Shown here one piece after another: positions 13,981 through 22,092 of a stretch of 34,451 nt of DNA. The DNA comes from an uncultured Clostridia bacterium (lineage in GTDB: Bacteria > Bacillota > Clostridia > Oscillospirales > Acutalibacteraceae): assembly GCA_946539105.1 (NCBI GenBank), contig CAMNHG010000003.1, forward strand, positions 1-34,451, read 5' to 3'. The position numbers and the translations under genes were made by a program. The notes beneath the pieces were generated by a model that saw nothing but the letters and a program-made list of their open reading frames with translations, did not search any database and was not told the origin of the DNA. Every line of letters starts with the position of its first letter. The first letter of the stretch is position 1.

Positions 13981-15426
13981 TTACATAATTCTTATGTTGA
14001 GCGAATCCGTGCTGGAGGTGGGCACGGTCTTGTTTGAGGAAAGAACAACCACAATATCGCCCTTTTGGAACATACCGGTGCTCCATGCCTTTTCCATTGC
14101 CTGAACGGTAATATCGTCGGAATCCACCTTTTCCTCGCCGAGCAAAGCAGTGATACCCCAGTTGAGGCAGAGCTTTTTGCAGACAAGCGCGCTGGTAACA
14201 ACCGCGATAACCGGAACGTCGGGTCTGAAATGAACCATAGCCCTTGCTACTCTGCCGGTCGCACTCTCTACAATAATCGCCTTCGCGCCTACTTCCTTGG
14301 CAATCTCCTTTGCCGCCTTGCAGATGCTTCCGCGCAAAACGTTTGTATCCTCAAACGAGTTATCCTCAATATACTTGTGCAGCGCGGCAAACTCGCCGTT
14401 GCTCTCAGCCTCGGTGCAAATGTCGCTGAGAGCCTTGACGCTCTCAACGGGATACTTGCCGGCTGCGGATTCTCCCGAAAGCATAACCGCGCTTGTGCCG
14501 TCATAAACGGCGTTAGCTACGTCGCTGATTTCGGCACGCGTCGGACGCGGAGAGGTAGTCATACTCTCAAGCATTTGAGTAGCGGTGATAACGTACTTGC
14601 CCTTGGCAACGCACTTGCGGATTAACATTTTCTGAATCTCGGGCAGCTTAATAAACGGAATCTCAACGCCCATATCGCCTCTCGCGACCATAATGCCGTC
14701 GGCGTAGTCGATTATCATATCCATATCGTCAACACCGCTCTGGTTCTCGATTTTCGCGATAATCTCAACGTGCTCATAACCGATGCTGTCAATATAATCG
14801 CGAAGTGTGCGGACGTCCTCGTGATTGCGGACAAACGAAGCCGCCACAACGTTTGCGCCGTGCTGCAGGCCAAACTCAATATCGCGCCTGTCCTGCGCGC
14901 TCACGTACGGCATACTGATGTGATAGCCGGGGATATTGATACTCTTGCGGTTTGAAAGCCTGCCGCCCTTGTTTACAACACAGGTGATTTTATCGGGATA
15001 AACCTTGGTAACCGTCATTGAAATCATACCGTCGTCAAGCAAAATCTCTCTGCCTACAATCGGAACGTTACCGGGCTTGTTGCACATATCAATCAGCCTG
15101 GGATATGAGATTGATACGCCGTTTGAGTCGCCCTCCTCGAGCTCCTTGTAGAAGGTAAACTCCTGACCTTCAACCACCTCGGCAGAGCCGTCCTTAAAGG
15201 TGGTGACGCGCACCTCGGGGCCCTTGGTGTCGAGCAAAATTGCAATATTTTTTCCGCTCTCGGCAATCGCCTCTTTAAGGGTAGCAAAAACGCCCTCGAG
15301 CACGCTGTAATCGCCGTGAGACATATTGATTCGCGCAACGTTCATACCCGCGTCAATCATTTGAAGCAGCTTTTCTTTAGTGTTGCACGACGGACCGATT
15401 GTGCAGACAATTTTGGTTTTTCTCAT
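13981..15426 (-). CDS. pyk: Pyruvate kinase
   Basis: A 481-residue cytosolic enzyme making ATP and pyruvate from phosphoenolpyruvate and ADP at the end of glycolysis. Complete signatures are RKTKIVCTIGPSC, MNVARINMSHG, LLDTKGPEVR, EIIAKIENQSGVDDMD (catalytic Lys), MVARGDMGVEIP, TATQMLESM and PTRAEISDVANAVYDGTSAVMLSGE. The C-terminal domain ends near residue 481, without the extra PEP-utilizer-like domain found in some Bacillus enzymes. GGGAG precedes the ATG. It heads a two-gene operon with the shikimate-kinase-like gene. Confidence 0.97.
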   Translation of the reverse strand: MRKTKIVCTIGPSCNTKEKLLQMIDAGMNVARINMSHGDYSVLEGVFATLKEAIAESGKNIAILLDTKGPEVRVTTFKDGSAEVVEGQEFTFYKELEEGDSNGVSISYPRLIDMCNKPGNVPIVGREILLDDGMISMTVTKVYPDKITCVVNKGGRLSNRKSINIPGYHISMPYVSAQDRRDIEFGLQHGANVVAASFVRNHEDVRTLRDYIDSIGYEHVEIIAKIENQSGVDDMDMIIDYADGIMVARGDMGVEIPFIKLPEIQKMLIRKCVAKGKYVITATQMLESMTTSPRPTRAEISDVANAVYDGTSAVMLSGESAAGKYPVESVKALSDICTEAESNGEFAALHKYIEDNSFEDTNVLRGSICKAAKEIAKEVGAKAIIVESATGRVARAMVHFRPDVPVIAVVTSALVCKKLCLNWGITALLGEEKVDSDDITVQAMEKAWSTGMFQKGDIVVVLSSNKTVPTSSTDSLNIRIM

Positions 15427-15468
15427 ATTTAAATCTCCCTTCGCTTTTTTAGGATAATATATAGTAAT

Positions 15469-15497
15469 ATTCTATCACACATCGCTGTTATATGCAA
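15469..15497 (-). promoter_or_regulatory. Promoter of pyk
   Basis: Minus-strand -35 TTGCAT (15497 down to 15492), 17-base spacer, -10 TAGAAT (15474 down to 15469). The leader is about 36 bases, ending in GGGAG before the ATG at 15426. Confidence 0.65.
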
Positions 15498-15520
15498 TAA
15501 AAACAAAGAAAATAATATTT

Positions 15521-15560
15521 AAAATGCAAAGAAACCGGCAGCGTTTATGCCACCGGCTTC
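15521..15560 (-). terminator. Terminator after the CotH-dockerin gene
   Basis: On the minus strand GAAGCCGG-TGGC pairs with GCTG-CCGGTTTC (12 pairs including wobbles, 6-base loop ATAAAC), then TTTGCATTTT. Confidence 0.7.
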
Positions 15561-15570
15561 CGCTATGGTT

Positions 15571-17925
15571 TTAGTTTGTATAAGAGGCGTAATCGTACCT
15601 GCCCTTTTCGTTTACGCTGTCAACTGCGTAATAATGCAGAACGGTTTTGTCAAACGGAATTTTTTCAGTCTGAACCGTGCCGTTTGTAAAGATAATGTAC
15701 GCGGCGTTTTCGGGAACGTCAATGCTGTAGGCATTGTTTCCAATCGAGGTCATGGCAGTTCCGGGCCATGCCGCGGGGTAAGAGCCGTCGCTGTAATAGT
15801 AGTAACAGTACATCGGGCTGCCCCAGCCGAGTACATCGGAAAATACAACCGTGTATTCACCCTGTGAAGCTGTGGGCTGAGTAGGCTGCTCCGGCTCGGT
15901 AGGAGTTACGGGATTTGTAGGCTGCTCGGGCTTCTTTGGATTTTTGAAATCGTCAATCAGCTCCGCCGCAAACTGCTGAATTAATGTCGCGTCGCTTACG
16001 GTAACACAGTTGTCAAAGCTGACGTCGCCGAGCTCGAGCTCCGCCGCGTTAAACTCCCTGAGCTGGGCACAGTAGAGCTGAACCTGATACGCGTCGGCAA
16101 CGGTAACCTGACCGTCGCGGGTAACGTCGCCGTAGATATAACCCGGCGCGTAACTTGCAGCAAATTCATTTGAAATCCAAGCCGCGCGGCTTGTCATCCA
16201 GTCAACCGCATAGTTGAACATACCGTCAAAATTATTCTGATAACGCGTCGCGGTGGTTGCAACCGTGTACTGCTTTTTGTCGTAGTCATAGCTTGCCTTG
16301 TTAAGTGATGAGTGGCTTGCGATCCACGAGCCTGTATTTAACAGCCAGCCGCTTGCGTAGTTCATCTCAGCTGTGTTTTTAGCGTAATTATAATATTCTT
16401 TTACGGAATAAATTTCGTCCGCTTCGAGGGGATTGCTGTAGCTTCCTGCAAAGTGGTTGATTGCAGGTACAAACTCATTGAACCAAATCCCGGGTACTGC
16501 AGCCATAACCTCGTTGTTAACCGAAAGCTGGTTAATGACGTTGTTTGACGACGAAACATCGCCTGAATTTTTACCCTTGTACTTGCACCACCAGCCGGTG
16601 TACTGCTCGTAGTCGTTTACGCCCATATTGCGCAAATCACGCGCTACGCCTACAGCGTTACCGAGCGAGTTGTCATAATCCCAAACCGGTGAGCCGTAAA
16701 ATTTATATTTGCCGTTTTCGTCCGCCTTGTAGGTAAAGAAGGTGCTCGATACGCCCGAATCCCAGTTTTTGCCAAGCTCGTTTATCAGGTAAATCTTCGC
16801 GAGCGAATCGACGTCTCCGACGTCGGAAACCTTGCCGTTTTTGTTCCTCGTTGTTCTGGCAAAGGCGTCAAACTTTGACTTTGCGTAATCTAAAACCGCT
16901 TGGTAGTTGGGATCTCCCAAATCGAGCTCGGGAGCTTTAAGGGTGATTTTTGTGCCGTTTGAAGCGACAAAGTAATAGTCGTCGGGACCTGCGCTGGCGT
17001 CAACCTCGGCAACAAAGGGGAAGTCGCTCTTGAGCGTGCCGTCCTCGTTGAGGTACTCGTCGCCTGTGATGTCGTCGAGCACCGCGCCGGTGTCAACCTT
17101 CTCGCACATCTGGTACGAGCCCCAGTAATAGCCGTTTACGTAAAAATCAACATAGCGCGAATCCGAGGCGTAGGGCATTCCCACCGCGTCGGAAAGGTCG
17201 TATAAAATGCGGTTTCTGGAGAGCGAATCGTCCTGGTAATTCGCGAGCAACGAGTACTTTTTGGACTTTGCCATTCCGCCGATAGAAACCTTCGAATCGT
17301 AGGTGATATTGTAGCCCTTCTTAGGCTTGTCCCATGTGGTGTTGCCTCTGCCCTTAATCTTCTTGACCCCGGTATTATCAATCTTGCCCTTTTGGTCAAC
17401 AATCGCGCCTGTAGCCTTCGCGCTTAGGCTCTTATCGGCGTTGAGGTAGGTCATAAGGTCGGTTCCGTTGCCGTCGGCGTTTGAGTTGTTAACGTAAACC
17501 GCCGCCTCGGCACTTGACTTCATAAACTTAAGAGTATATGAAGCTCCGCCTGCGCTTACGGTATAGCCGCTGCCTGTGCTGTAATCAACCGTCTTGGTCT
17601 CGTCCGGCGCGATGGACACGCCGTTAACGGTAACGGATGAATCATAAGCGTTATAGATGTCTACCTTGTCCGCGCTTGCGGATGTCGGCAAGAAGAAATA
17701 CTTGACATTTCCGTTAATCTCATTGAACCTCTCATCGTGCTCGCACTGCCATGCAACCCAAGCATTCGCGTCGGCGGAATTGAGAACAGCATGCGCATAC
17801 AGCGCGGGTTCATTTGTAAACGCGGTAGGCTTGCCCTGTTCGGTCTCCTCAGCTCCTACGGGAACGAGTGACAAAACGGACAGCGCGATTATTACAGCTA
17901 AAATGACAGATATTGTCTTTTTCAT
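15571..17925 (-). CDS. Secreted CotH-dockerin-CBM26 protein
   Basis: A 784-residue secreted modular protein. In order: a signal peptide (about 1-25); an N-terminal beta region; a CotH kinase-like domain (roughly 190-560) with KGRGNTTWDKPKKGYNI, KYSLLANYQDDSLSRNRILYDL and SPVWDYDNSLGN, the last holding the likely metal-binding Asp residues; a type I dockerin (about 595-660) with two calcium loops, GDVTRDGQVTVADA and GDVSFDNCVTVSDA; a Pro/Thr linker; and a C-terminal CBM26-like starch-binding module (AAWPGTAMTSIGNNAYSIDVP). The ATG at 17925 follows GGGGG. CotH-dockerin proteins are known from ruminococcal cellulosomes; CBM26 points to starch. A cohesin-like lipoprotein lies divergently upstream. 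What CotH does in such complexes is unsettled. Confidence 0.9.
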   Translation of the reverse strand: MKKTISVILAVIIALSVLSLVPVGAEETEQGKPTAFTNEPALYAHAVLNSADANAWVAWQCEHDERFNEINGNVKYFFLPTSASADKVDIYNAYDSSVTVNGVSIAPDETKTVDYSTGSGYTVSAGGASYTLKFMKSSAEAAVYVNNSNADGNGTDLMTYLNADKSLSAKATGAIVDQKGKIDNTGVKKIKGRGNTTWDKPKKGYNITYDSKVSIGGMAKSKKYSLLANYQDDSLSRNRILYDLSDAVGMPYASDSRYVDFYVNGYYWGSYQMCEKVDTGAVLDDITGDEYLNEDGTLKSDFPFVAEVDASAGPDDYYFVASNGTKITLKAPELDLGDPNYQAVLDYAKSKFDAFARTTRNKNGKVSDVGDVDSLAKIYLINELGKNWDSGVSSTFFTYKADENGKYKFYGSPVWDYDNSLGNAVGVARDLRNMGVNDYEQYTGWWCKYKGKNSGDVSSSNNVINQLSVNNEVMAAVPGIWFNEFVPAINHFAGSYSNPLEADEIYSVKEYYNYAKNTAEMNYASGWLLNTGSWIASHSSLNKASYDYDKKQYTVATTATRYQNNFDGMFNYAVDWMTSRAAWISNEFAASYAPGYIYGDVTRDGQVTVADAYQVQLYCAQLREFNAAELELGDVSFDNCVTVSDATLIQQFAAELIDDFKNPKKPEQPTNPVTPTEPEQPTQPTASQGEYTVVFSDVLGWGSPMYCYYYYSDGSYPAAWPGTAMTSIGNNAYSIDVPENAAYIIFTNGTVQTEKIPFDKTVLHYYAVDSVNEKGRYDYASYTN

Positions 17926-17978
17926 AAACAAAACCCCCAGTTTGTATTAATTTTTGCGCATAATTATTGTTTATTTTT

Positions 17979-18007
17979 ATTCTATCACGTGACTTTCACA
18001 TTATCAA
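17979..18007 (-). promoter_or_regulatory. Promoter of the CotH-dockerin gene with palindromic spacer
   Basis: Minus-strand -35 TTGATA (18007 down to 18002), 17-base spacer, -10 TAGAAT (17984 down to 17979). The spacer holds the perfect palindrome TCACGTGA (17985-17992), extended as TCAC-GTGA-CTT-TCAC (17985-17999), well placed for a repressor. Confidence 0.6.
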
Positions 18008-18066
18008 GTTAATTTTCTCAAATTCTTTTCTTTTTTTAAAATAGCCTTTATTTTTTTGATTTTATT

Positions 18067-18075
18067 TGTTATAAT
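18067..18075 (+). promoter_or_regulatory. Extended -10 promoter of the cohesin-like lipoprotein gene
   Basis: TGT-TATAAT (18067-18075) is an extended -10 box. The -35 region is only a T-rich stretch. The start near 18082 gives a leader of about 50 bases with AAGGA before the ATG at 18134. Confidence 0.5.
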
Positions 18076-18133
18076 AAAAACTACTTTGATACTGCGGTAT
18101 TTTCGCGGTAAACTTTTTAAGGACGTGATTAAT

Positions 18134-19024
18134 ATGACTTTTAATAAGAAACATTCATTCAAAGCCCCGTTGGCGGCTGTGCTTGCCGCTCTTATCGGCG
18201 CGACCGCACTTCTCGCCGGCTGCGGCGGCAACGACGAAGCCGAAAGCTCAAGCGAGAACGAAACAAAGGTTGTTACCGAAACCCAGGTTGTCACAAGAGT
18301 TGTAGACGGCGTTTATACCGATCAAAACGGCGAACCCATAAAGGACGAAAACGGCCAGCCGATGACCGCGCCCTCCGGCACGCCCGACACCGACACAAAC
18401 GGCAGCTCGGCAAATAACGGCGGCAACAACGCAAATAACAACGCAAACGGCGGCTCAGCCTCAAATTCAGGCTCCGCGCAAAGCAGCGCGGGCGGAAACG
18501 GCGGCAGCGGCAACGGCGGAGGAAACAACGGCGGCGGAAACAGCGCGTCGCAGGCTGATGATAAGAGCAGCTCCGGTGCCGACAGCAAGAGCAGCGGCAG
18601 CAGCGATAAAAAGGGCAGCGGTACTCTCAGCGTAGGCGGCAAGACCTATAATGTCGGCGACAAAGTGACCTGCACCTACACACTTACCTGCAAAAAGCTC
18701 CTCAGCAATTTCCAGGCTATGGTTAAGTATGACAAAAAGTACCTCAAGCCCACCAACGCTTACCTTGACGGCCCCGCAAAGGCAGGCAGCGTAATCAACT
18801 ACGAGCTCTACGAAAAGGGACTTGTTAAGTTCAACGGAATTAACCTTAACGGTTACAACTACACCCAGGGCTCAAAATTCCTTGTTGTTGAGTACGAGGT
18901 TTTAGACGGCGGCAGCACCACTCCCGAATTTATCTGGGAAATCGCGAGCGATATTAAGGACAACGCCCTTATCACAAATCACAAGGCCGACTCCTCTATT
19001 TCACTATCAGCAAGTTTCTCTTAA
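18134..19024 (+). CDS. Lipoprotein with C-terminal cohesin-like domain
   Basis: A 296-residue surface lipoprotein. A lipoprotein signal ends in the lipobox LLAGC (Cys30). Then comes a charged region with VTETQVVTRVVDGVYTD, a long Ser/Asn/Gly-rich disordered linker (about 80-160), and a beta-rich C-terminal domain (about 165-296) with VGDKVTCTYTLTCKKLLSNF, QAMVKYDKKYLKPTNAYL, GLVKFNGINLNGYNYTQGSK and FLVVEYEVLDGG. This pattern resembles cohesin domains, which bind dockerins. Divergence from a dockerin protein across 208 bases supports a membrane-anchored receptor for dockerin-bearing enzymes. The ATG has AAGGA upstream; the gene ends at a strong terminator. The cohesin call is by pattern only, and binding of this very dockerin is inference. 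Confidence 0.7.
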   Translation: MTFNKKHSFKAPLAAVLAALIGATALLAGCGGNDEAESSSENETKVVTETQVVTRVVDGVYTDQNGEPIKDENGQPMTAPSGTPDTDTNGSSANNGGNNANNNANGGSASNSGSAQSSAGGNGGSGNGGGNNGGGNSASQADDKSSSGADSKSSGSSDKKGSGTLSVGGKTYNVGDKVTCTYTLTCKKLLSNFQAMVKYDKKYLKPTNAYLDGPAKAGSVINYELYEKGLVKFNGINLNGYNYTQGSKFLVVEYEVLDGGSTTPEFIWEIASDIKDNALITNHKADSSISLSASFS

Positions 19025-19056
19025 TGACTTTACGTTTTTTCATTAATTTCTTCTTT

Positions 19057-19087
19057 GAAGCCGGTTTTTATGCCGGCTTCCTTTTTG
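19057..19087 (+). terminator. Terminator after the cohesin-like lipoprotein gene
   Basis: Stem GAAGCCGG (19057-19064) with CCGGCTTC (19073-19080), 8-base loop, then CTTTTTG. Confidence 0.85.
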
Positions 19088-19093
19088 CAAAAA

Positions 19094-19167
19094 CAACTGT
19101 ACTCTAATTTTTATTTGTATCTGTATATTTTTCAGTGCACAGTAATGTGCTATAATTCAACTGTACT
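19094..19167 (+). promoter_or_regulatory. Promoter of the ECF S-component gene with paired direct repeat
   Basis: An extended -10 TGC-TATAAT ends at 19156; the -35 is poor. The 10-base sequence CAACTGTACT occurs at 19094-19103 and again at 19158-19167, the second copy over the predicted start. That spacing could suit a looping repressor. The leader to the ATG at 19236 is about 70 bases, with GAAGGGGG before the start; no known riboswitch fold is recognised. Confidence 0.45.
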
Positions 19168-19235
19168 TTCGAAATGTACTTAAAATTTCAGGTAATATTG
19201 GGTTATTCTTCATTACAAAGAAGGGGGCATATTTT

Positions 19236-19787
19236 ATGCAAAGCACAAAAGCAATCTCTAAGCCGTCAGCTACGGCAAAGACCGTCGCGCTGAGCGCGAT
19301 GTTTGCCGCGCTGGTTACGGTGACGACTGCCTTTATCAAAATTCCGACTCCGCTTGGCTATGTTCACGCCGGAGATTCAATAGTTTATCTTGCCGCGTCG
19401 GTTCTTCCCGGACCGTTCGGTATAATCGCCTCGGCTGTCGGCGGAGCACTCGCGGACTTAGTATCGGGTTATCCGCACTGGGCAATTCCCACGGCGATCA
19501 TCAAGGCACTGAACGTACTGCCGTTTGTACTGTGCAGAATCGCGCTTAAAAACAACAGCCGCTATAACAGAATCATCAACCTGCCGAACCTGCTGATGGT
19601 CATTCCGTCAACGCTGGTTACTCTGGGCGGTTATCTGCTCGCAAACGCCTTTTTCCACGGCTTTGCCGCCGCGTTTGCCGCTGTGATCCCGAACCTTTTG
19701 CAGGTTGCGGTTGCCGCTGTGCTGTACATCGCGCTCGGATTGTCGCTTGACGCTGTGCAGTTTAAGCAAAAGCTCTTTCCTAGATAA
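19236..19787 (+). CDS. ECF transporter substrate-binding (S) component
   Basis: A 183-residue membrane protein with about five to six hydrophobic helices. The blocks TAKTVALSAMFAALVTVTTAFIK, then GYVHAGDSIVYLAASVLPGP, GIIASAVGGALADLVSGYPH and WAIPTAIIKAL are typical of S components of energy-coupling factor vitamin transporters; the early Ala-rich helix is where the EcfT subunit docks. Its ATPase and EcfT genes are not in the window, so it should share a common module encoded elsewhere (group II ECF). The substrate is unknown; vitamins or their precursors are usual. It is a single-gene transcript, ended by the terminator at 19798. Confidence 0.85.
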   Translation: MQSTKAISKPSATAKTVALSAMFAALVTVTTAFIKIPTPLGYVHAGDSIVYLAASVLPGPFGIIASAVGGALADLVSGYPHWAIPTAIIKALNVLPFVLCRIALKNNSRYNRIINLPNLLMVIPSTLVTLGGYLLANAFFHGFAAAFAAVIPNLLQVAVAAVLYIALGLSLDAVQFKQKLFPR

Positions 19788-19797
19788 TAGACTACAA

Positions 19798-19830
19798 ATG
19801 CCGTCCGAATTTGGGCGGCATTATTTTTAT
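19798..19830 (+). terminator. Terminator after the ECF S-component gene
   Basis: ATGCCGTCC (19798-19806) pairs with GGGCGGCAT (19813-19821), one wobble, 6-base loop, then TATTTTTATG. Confidence 0.8.
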
Positions 19831-19831
19831 G

Positions 19832-19860
19832 TTGATGTTTTTTGAATGTTGTGGTATAAT
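19832..19860 (+). promoter_or_regulatory. Promoter of proB
   Basis: -35 TTGATG (19832-19837), 17-base spacer, -10 TATAAT (19855-19860), directly after the preceding terminator. The leader is about 30 bases. Confidence 0.7.
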
Positions 19861-19895
19861 TGAAAATGGTATTTTATGTGGAATAAGGTGTAGAT

Positions 19896-20684
19896 ATGAA
19901 AAGAACAAAAACCGTTGTAAAGGTGGGCACTTCAAGCCTCACCTACGAAAACGGAAAAATCAACTACCGCCGTATTGAGGCACTGTGCAAGACGATTTGC
20001 GACCTGCACAACAGCGGCGAGGATATTTTGCTTGTATCCTCGGGCGCGCTGGGAGTAGGAATGGGCAAGATGTGCCTTTCGCGACGCCCTACCGATATCA
20101 AGAAAAAGCAAGCTCTTGCCGCTTTGGGACAGTGCGAGCTGATGTTTATGTATGACAAGCTCTTTGGCGAGTACAACCACAACGTGGCGCAGATTCTTTT
20201 AACCTACGACGCGGTTGAAACTGAGAGCAAACGCCAAAATATCAACAACACAATCGACGAGCTGCTGAATATGGACATCATCCCGGTTATCAACGAGAAC
20301 GACACCGTCGCGGTTGACGAGCTCGAGGGCAACAACTTCGGCGATAACGATATGCTCTCGGCGATTGTATCGAGGATTGTCGAAGCCGACAGACTTGTAA
20401 TTCTTACCGACATCGACGGACTTTACGACTCGAATCCGCGCGAAAACCCCGACGCCAAGAAAATTAATGTAGTTGAAAAAATCAACAAGAGCATTATGGA
20501 TATGGCGGCAGGCTCGGGCTCTAACAGAGGCACGGGCGGAATGGTAACAAAGCTGCAGGCAGCAGATTACGCCACAAAGTGCGGCATTGAGGTTCACGTA
20601 ATAAACGGCTCAAATCCGGAAAACCTATACAAAGTTTTCGAGGGCGAAGCCCCGGGAACGGTGTTTAAAAAAGTTGAAAATTGA
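19896..20684 (+). CDS. proB: Glutamate 5-kinase, form without PUA domain
   Basis: A 262-residue cytosolic kinase of the amino acid kinase fold that phosphorylates glutamate in the first step of proline synthesis. Motifs are VVKVGTSSLT (nucleotide loop), LVSSGALGVGMGK, AALGQCELM, QILLTYDAVE, INENDTVAVDE, FGDNDMLSAIV, LTDIDGLYDSNP and GTGGMVTKLQAA. The C-terminal PUA domain of the E. coli type (about 367 residues) is absent, as in other short clostridial forms. Its final codons (VEN, stop) are also the first units of a short tandem repeat filling the gap to proA. The two genes act in sequence and are probably one operon. Confidence 0.95.
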   Translation: MKRTKTVVKVGTSSLTYENGKINYRRIEALCKTICDLHNSGEDILLVSSGALGVGMGKMCLSRRPTDIKKKQALAALGQCELMFMYDKLFGEYNHNVAQILLTYDAVETESKRQNINNTIDELLNMDIIPVINENDTVAVDELEGNNFGDNDMLSAIVSRIVEADRLVILTDIDGLYDSNPRENPDAKKINVVEKINKSIMDMAAGSGSNRGTGGMVTKLQAADYATKCGIEVHVINGSNPENLYKVFEGEAPGTVFKKVEN

Positions 20685-20828
20685 AAATTGAAAGTTGAAA
20701 ATTGCAGAGCGATTGGAAAAGTTAAATTCGCTCCATATTAATTCATTCGGGAGCAAAACGCTTCGGGAACGCAAACCTATCTTCCCGACCGAAATTAAAC
20801 TCTAAACTCTCAACTCTAAACTCTAAAC
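20673..20828. repeat. Tandem-repeat-bounded spacer between proB and proA
   Basis: The left end (20673-20703) is a short tandem run of TTGAAAA/TTGAAAG units and contains the proB stop codon. The right end (20796-20828) is a run of TAAACTC/CAACTC heptamers. Between them lie GAGCGA...TCGCTC pairing arms and a GGGA/TCCC-rich segment. It encodes nothing obvious. Its two simple-repeat borders suggest a small mobile or expandable repeat element inserted in the operon. Confidence 0.6.
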
Positions 20829-20847
20829 AAAAAAAAGGAGAAAACCT

Positions 20848-22092
20848 ATGACAACTCTTGAAATTATGGGCGCAAAGGCTAAGGAAGCCTCGCGCTTTCT
20901 GATGACCGTCGGCTCTAAAAAGGACGACGCGCTATTTGCGATTGCGAAGGCACTACGAGAGCACAGCGAAGAAATTATCAAGGCAAATTCCATAGACATA
21001 AAAAACGGCGAGGAAGCAGGACTTACCGTATCGCTTCTCGACCGCTTAAGACTTGACGAAGCCCGTATTGAGGGTATGGCAACAGGCGTTGAGCAGGTCG
21101 CTGCTCTCCCCGACCCCGTCGGCAGAGTTCTCGACGGCAGAACCCTTAAAAACGGTCTTAAAATTCAAAAGGTAAGCGTACCGATGGGCGTTATCGGAAT
21201 TATCTACGAGGCTCGTCCCAACGTTACCTCCGACGCGGCGGCACTCTGCCTTAAGGCAGGCAACGCCGTTATCCTTCGCGGCGGCAAGGAGGCTATTAAC
21301 TCAAACACCGCGATTATGGCGGTTATGCGCGAGGCTGTTAAGAATGTTGGCTTCCCCGAAGACTGCGTAGCTCTTGTAACTGACACTACACGCCAAAGCG
21401 CGACCGAGCTTATGCAGCTTTCAGAGTACCTCGATGTGCTCATTCCGCGCGGCGGAGCAGGACTTATCAAGAGCGTTGTCAACAACTCAAAGGTTCCCGT
21501 AATCGAGACCGGTGTGGGCAACTGCCACGTTTACGTTGACGACAGCGCGGACGTCAAGATGGCGGCTGACATTGTATTTAACGCAAAGACCTCGCGTCCC
21601 TCGGTTTGCAACGCGATTGAAACCGTGCTTGTTCATAAGGACATAGCCGAAAAGGCTCTGCCTGCGATTAAAGCGGAGCTCGACAAGATGAACGTTGAAA
21701 TCCGCGGCTGCGAGAGAACAAAGCAAATCCTCGGCGACAGCATTATCCCCGCGACTGAGGACGACTACGAGAGAGAGTTCCTCGACTACATTCTCGCAGT
21801 TAAGGTTGTAGACAGCATTGACGACGCGATCGCGCACATTGCGAAGTACAGCTCCGGCCACAGCGAGAGCATTGTGACGAGCGACTACCGCAACGCCGAT
21901 AAATTCACCTCATGCGTTGACTCGGCTGCGGTTTACGTTAACGCTTCAACGCGCTTTACCGACGGCGGCGAGTTCGGTCTGGGCGCGGAAATCGGAATTT
22001 CCACCCAAAAGCTCCACGCGAGAGGTCCTATGGGCTTAAACGAGCTGACCAGCAACAAGTACGTTATCCACGGCGACGGTCAAATCAGATAA
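20848..22092 (+). CDS. proA: Glutamate-5-semialdehyde dehydrogenase (gamma-glutamyl phosphate reductase)
   Basis: A 414-residue cytosolic NADPH-dependent enzyme for the second step of proline synthesis, taking unstable gamma-glutamyl phosphate from ProB. Signatures are VPMGVIGIIYEARPNVTSDAAALCLKAG in two adjoining blocks, LRGGKEAINSN, LIPRGGAGLI, VIETGVGNCHVYVD, the catalytic Cys in SRPSVCNAIET, YSSGHSE, and DGGEFGLGAEIGISTQKLHARGP at the C-terminus. It is full length. AAAAGGAG precedes the ATG. The 3' end overlaps a convergent small gene by 8 bases. Confidence 0.97.
   Translation: MTTLEIMGAKAKEASRFLMTVGSKKDDALFAIAKALREHSEEIIKANSIDIKNGEEAGLTVSLLDRLRLDEARIEGMATGVEQVAALPDPVGRVLDGRTLKNGLKIQKVSVPMGVIGIIYEARPNVTSDAAALCLKAGNAVILRGGKEAINSNTAIMAVMREAVKNVGFPEDCVALVTDTTRQSATELMQLSEYLDVLIPRGGAGLIKSVVNNSKVPVIETGVGNCHVYVDDSADVKMAADIVFNAKTSRPSVCNAIETVLVHKDIAEKALPAIKAELDKMNVEIRGCERTKQILGDSIIPATEDDYEREFLDYILAVKVVDSIDDAIAHIAKYSSGHSESIVTSDYRNADKFTSCVDSAAVYVNASTRFTDGGEFGLGAEIGISTQKLHARGPMGLNELTSNKYVIHGDGQIR

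Noticed and set aside
18322..18642. Minus-strand Pro/Leu/Ser-rich frame opposite the lipoprotein linker
   Set aside because: It is the antisense of the Gly/Asn/Ser-coding linker and is very low in complexity.
19168..19235. Riboswitch upstream of the ECF S-component gene
   Set aside because: The leader is only about 70 bases and shows no TPP, FMN, cobalamin or other known riboswitch core.
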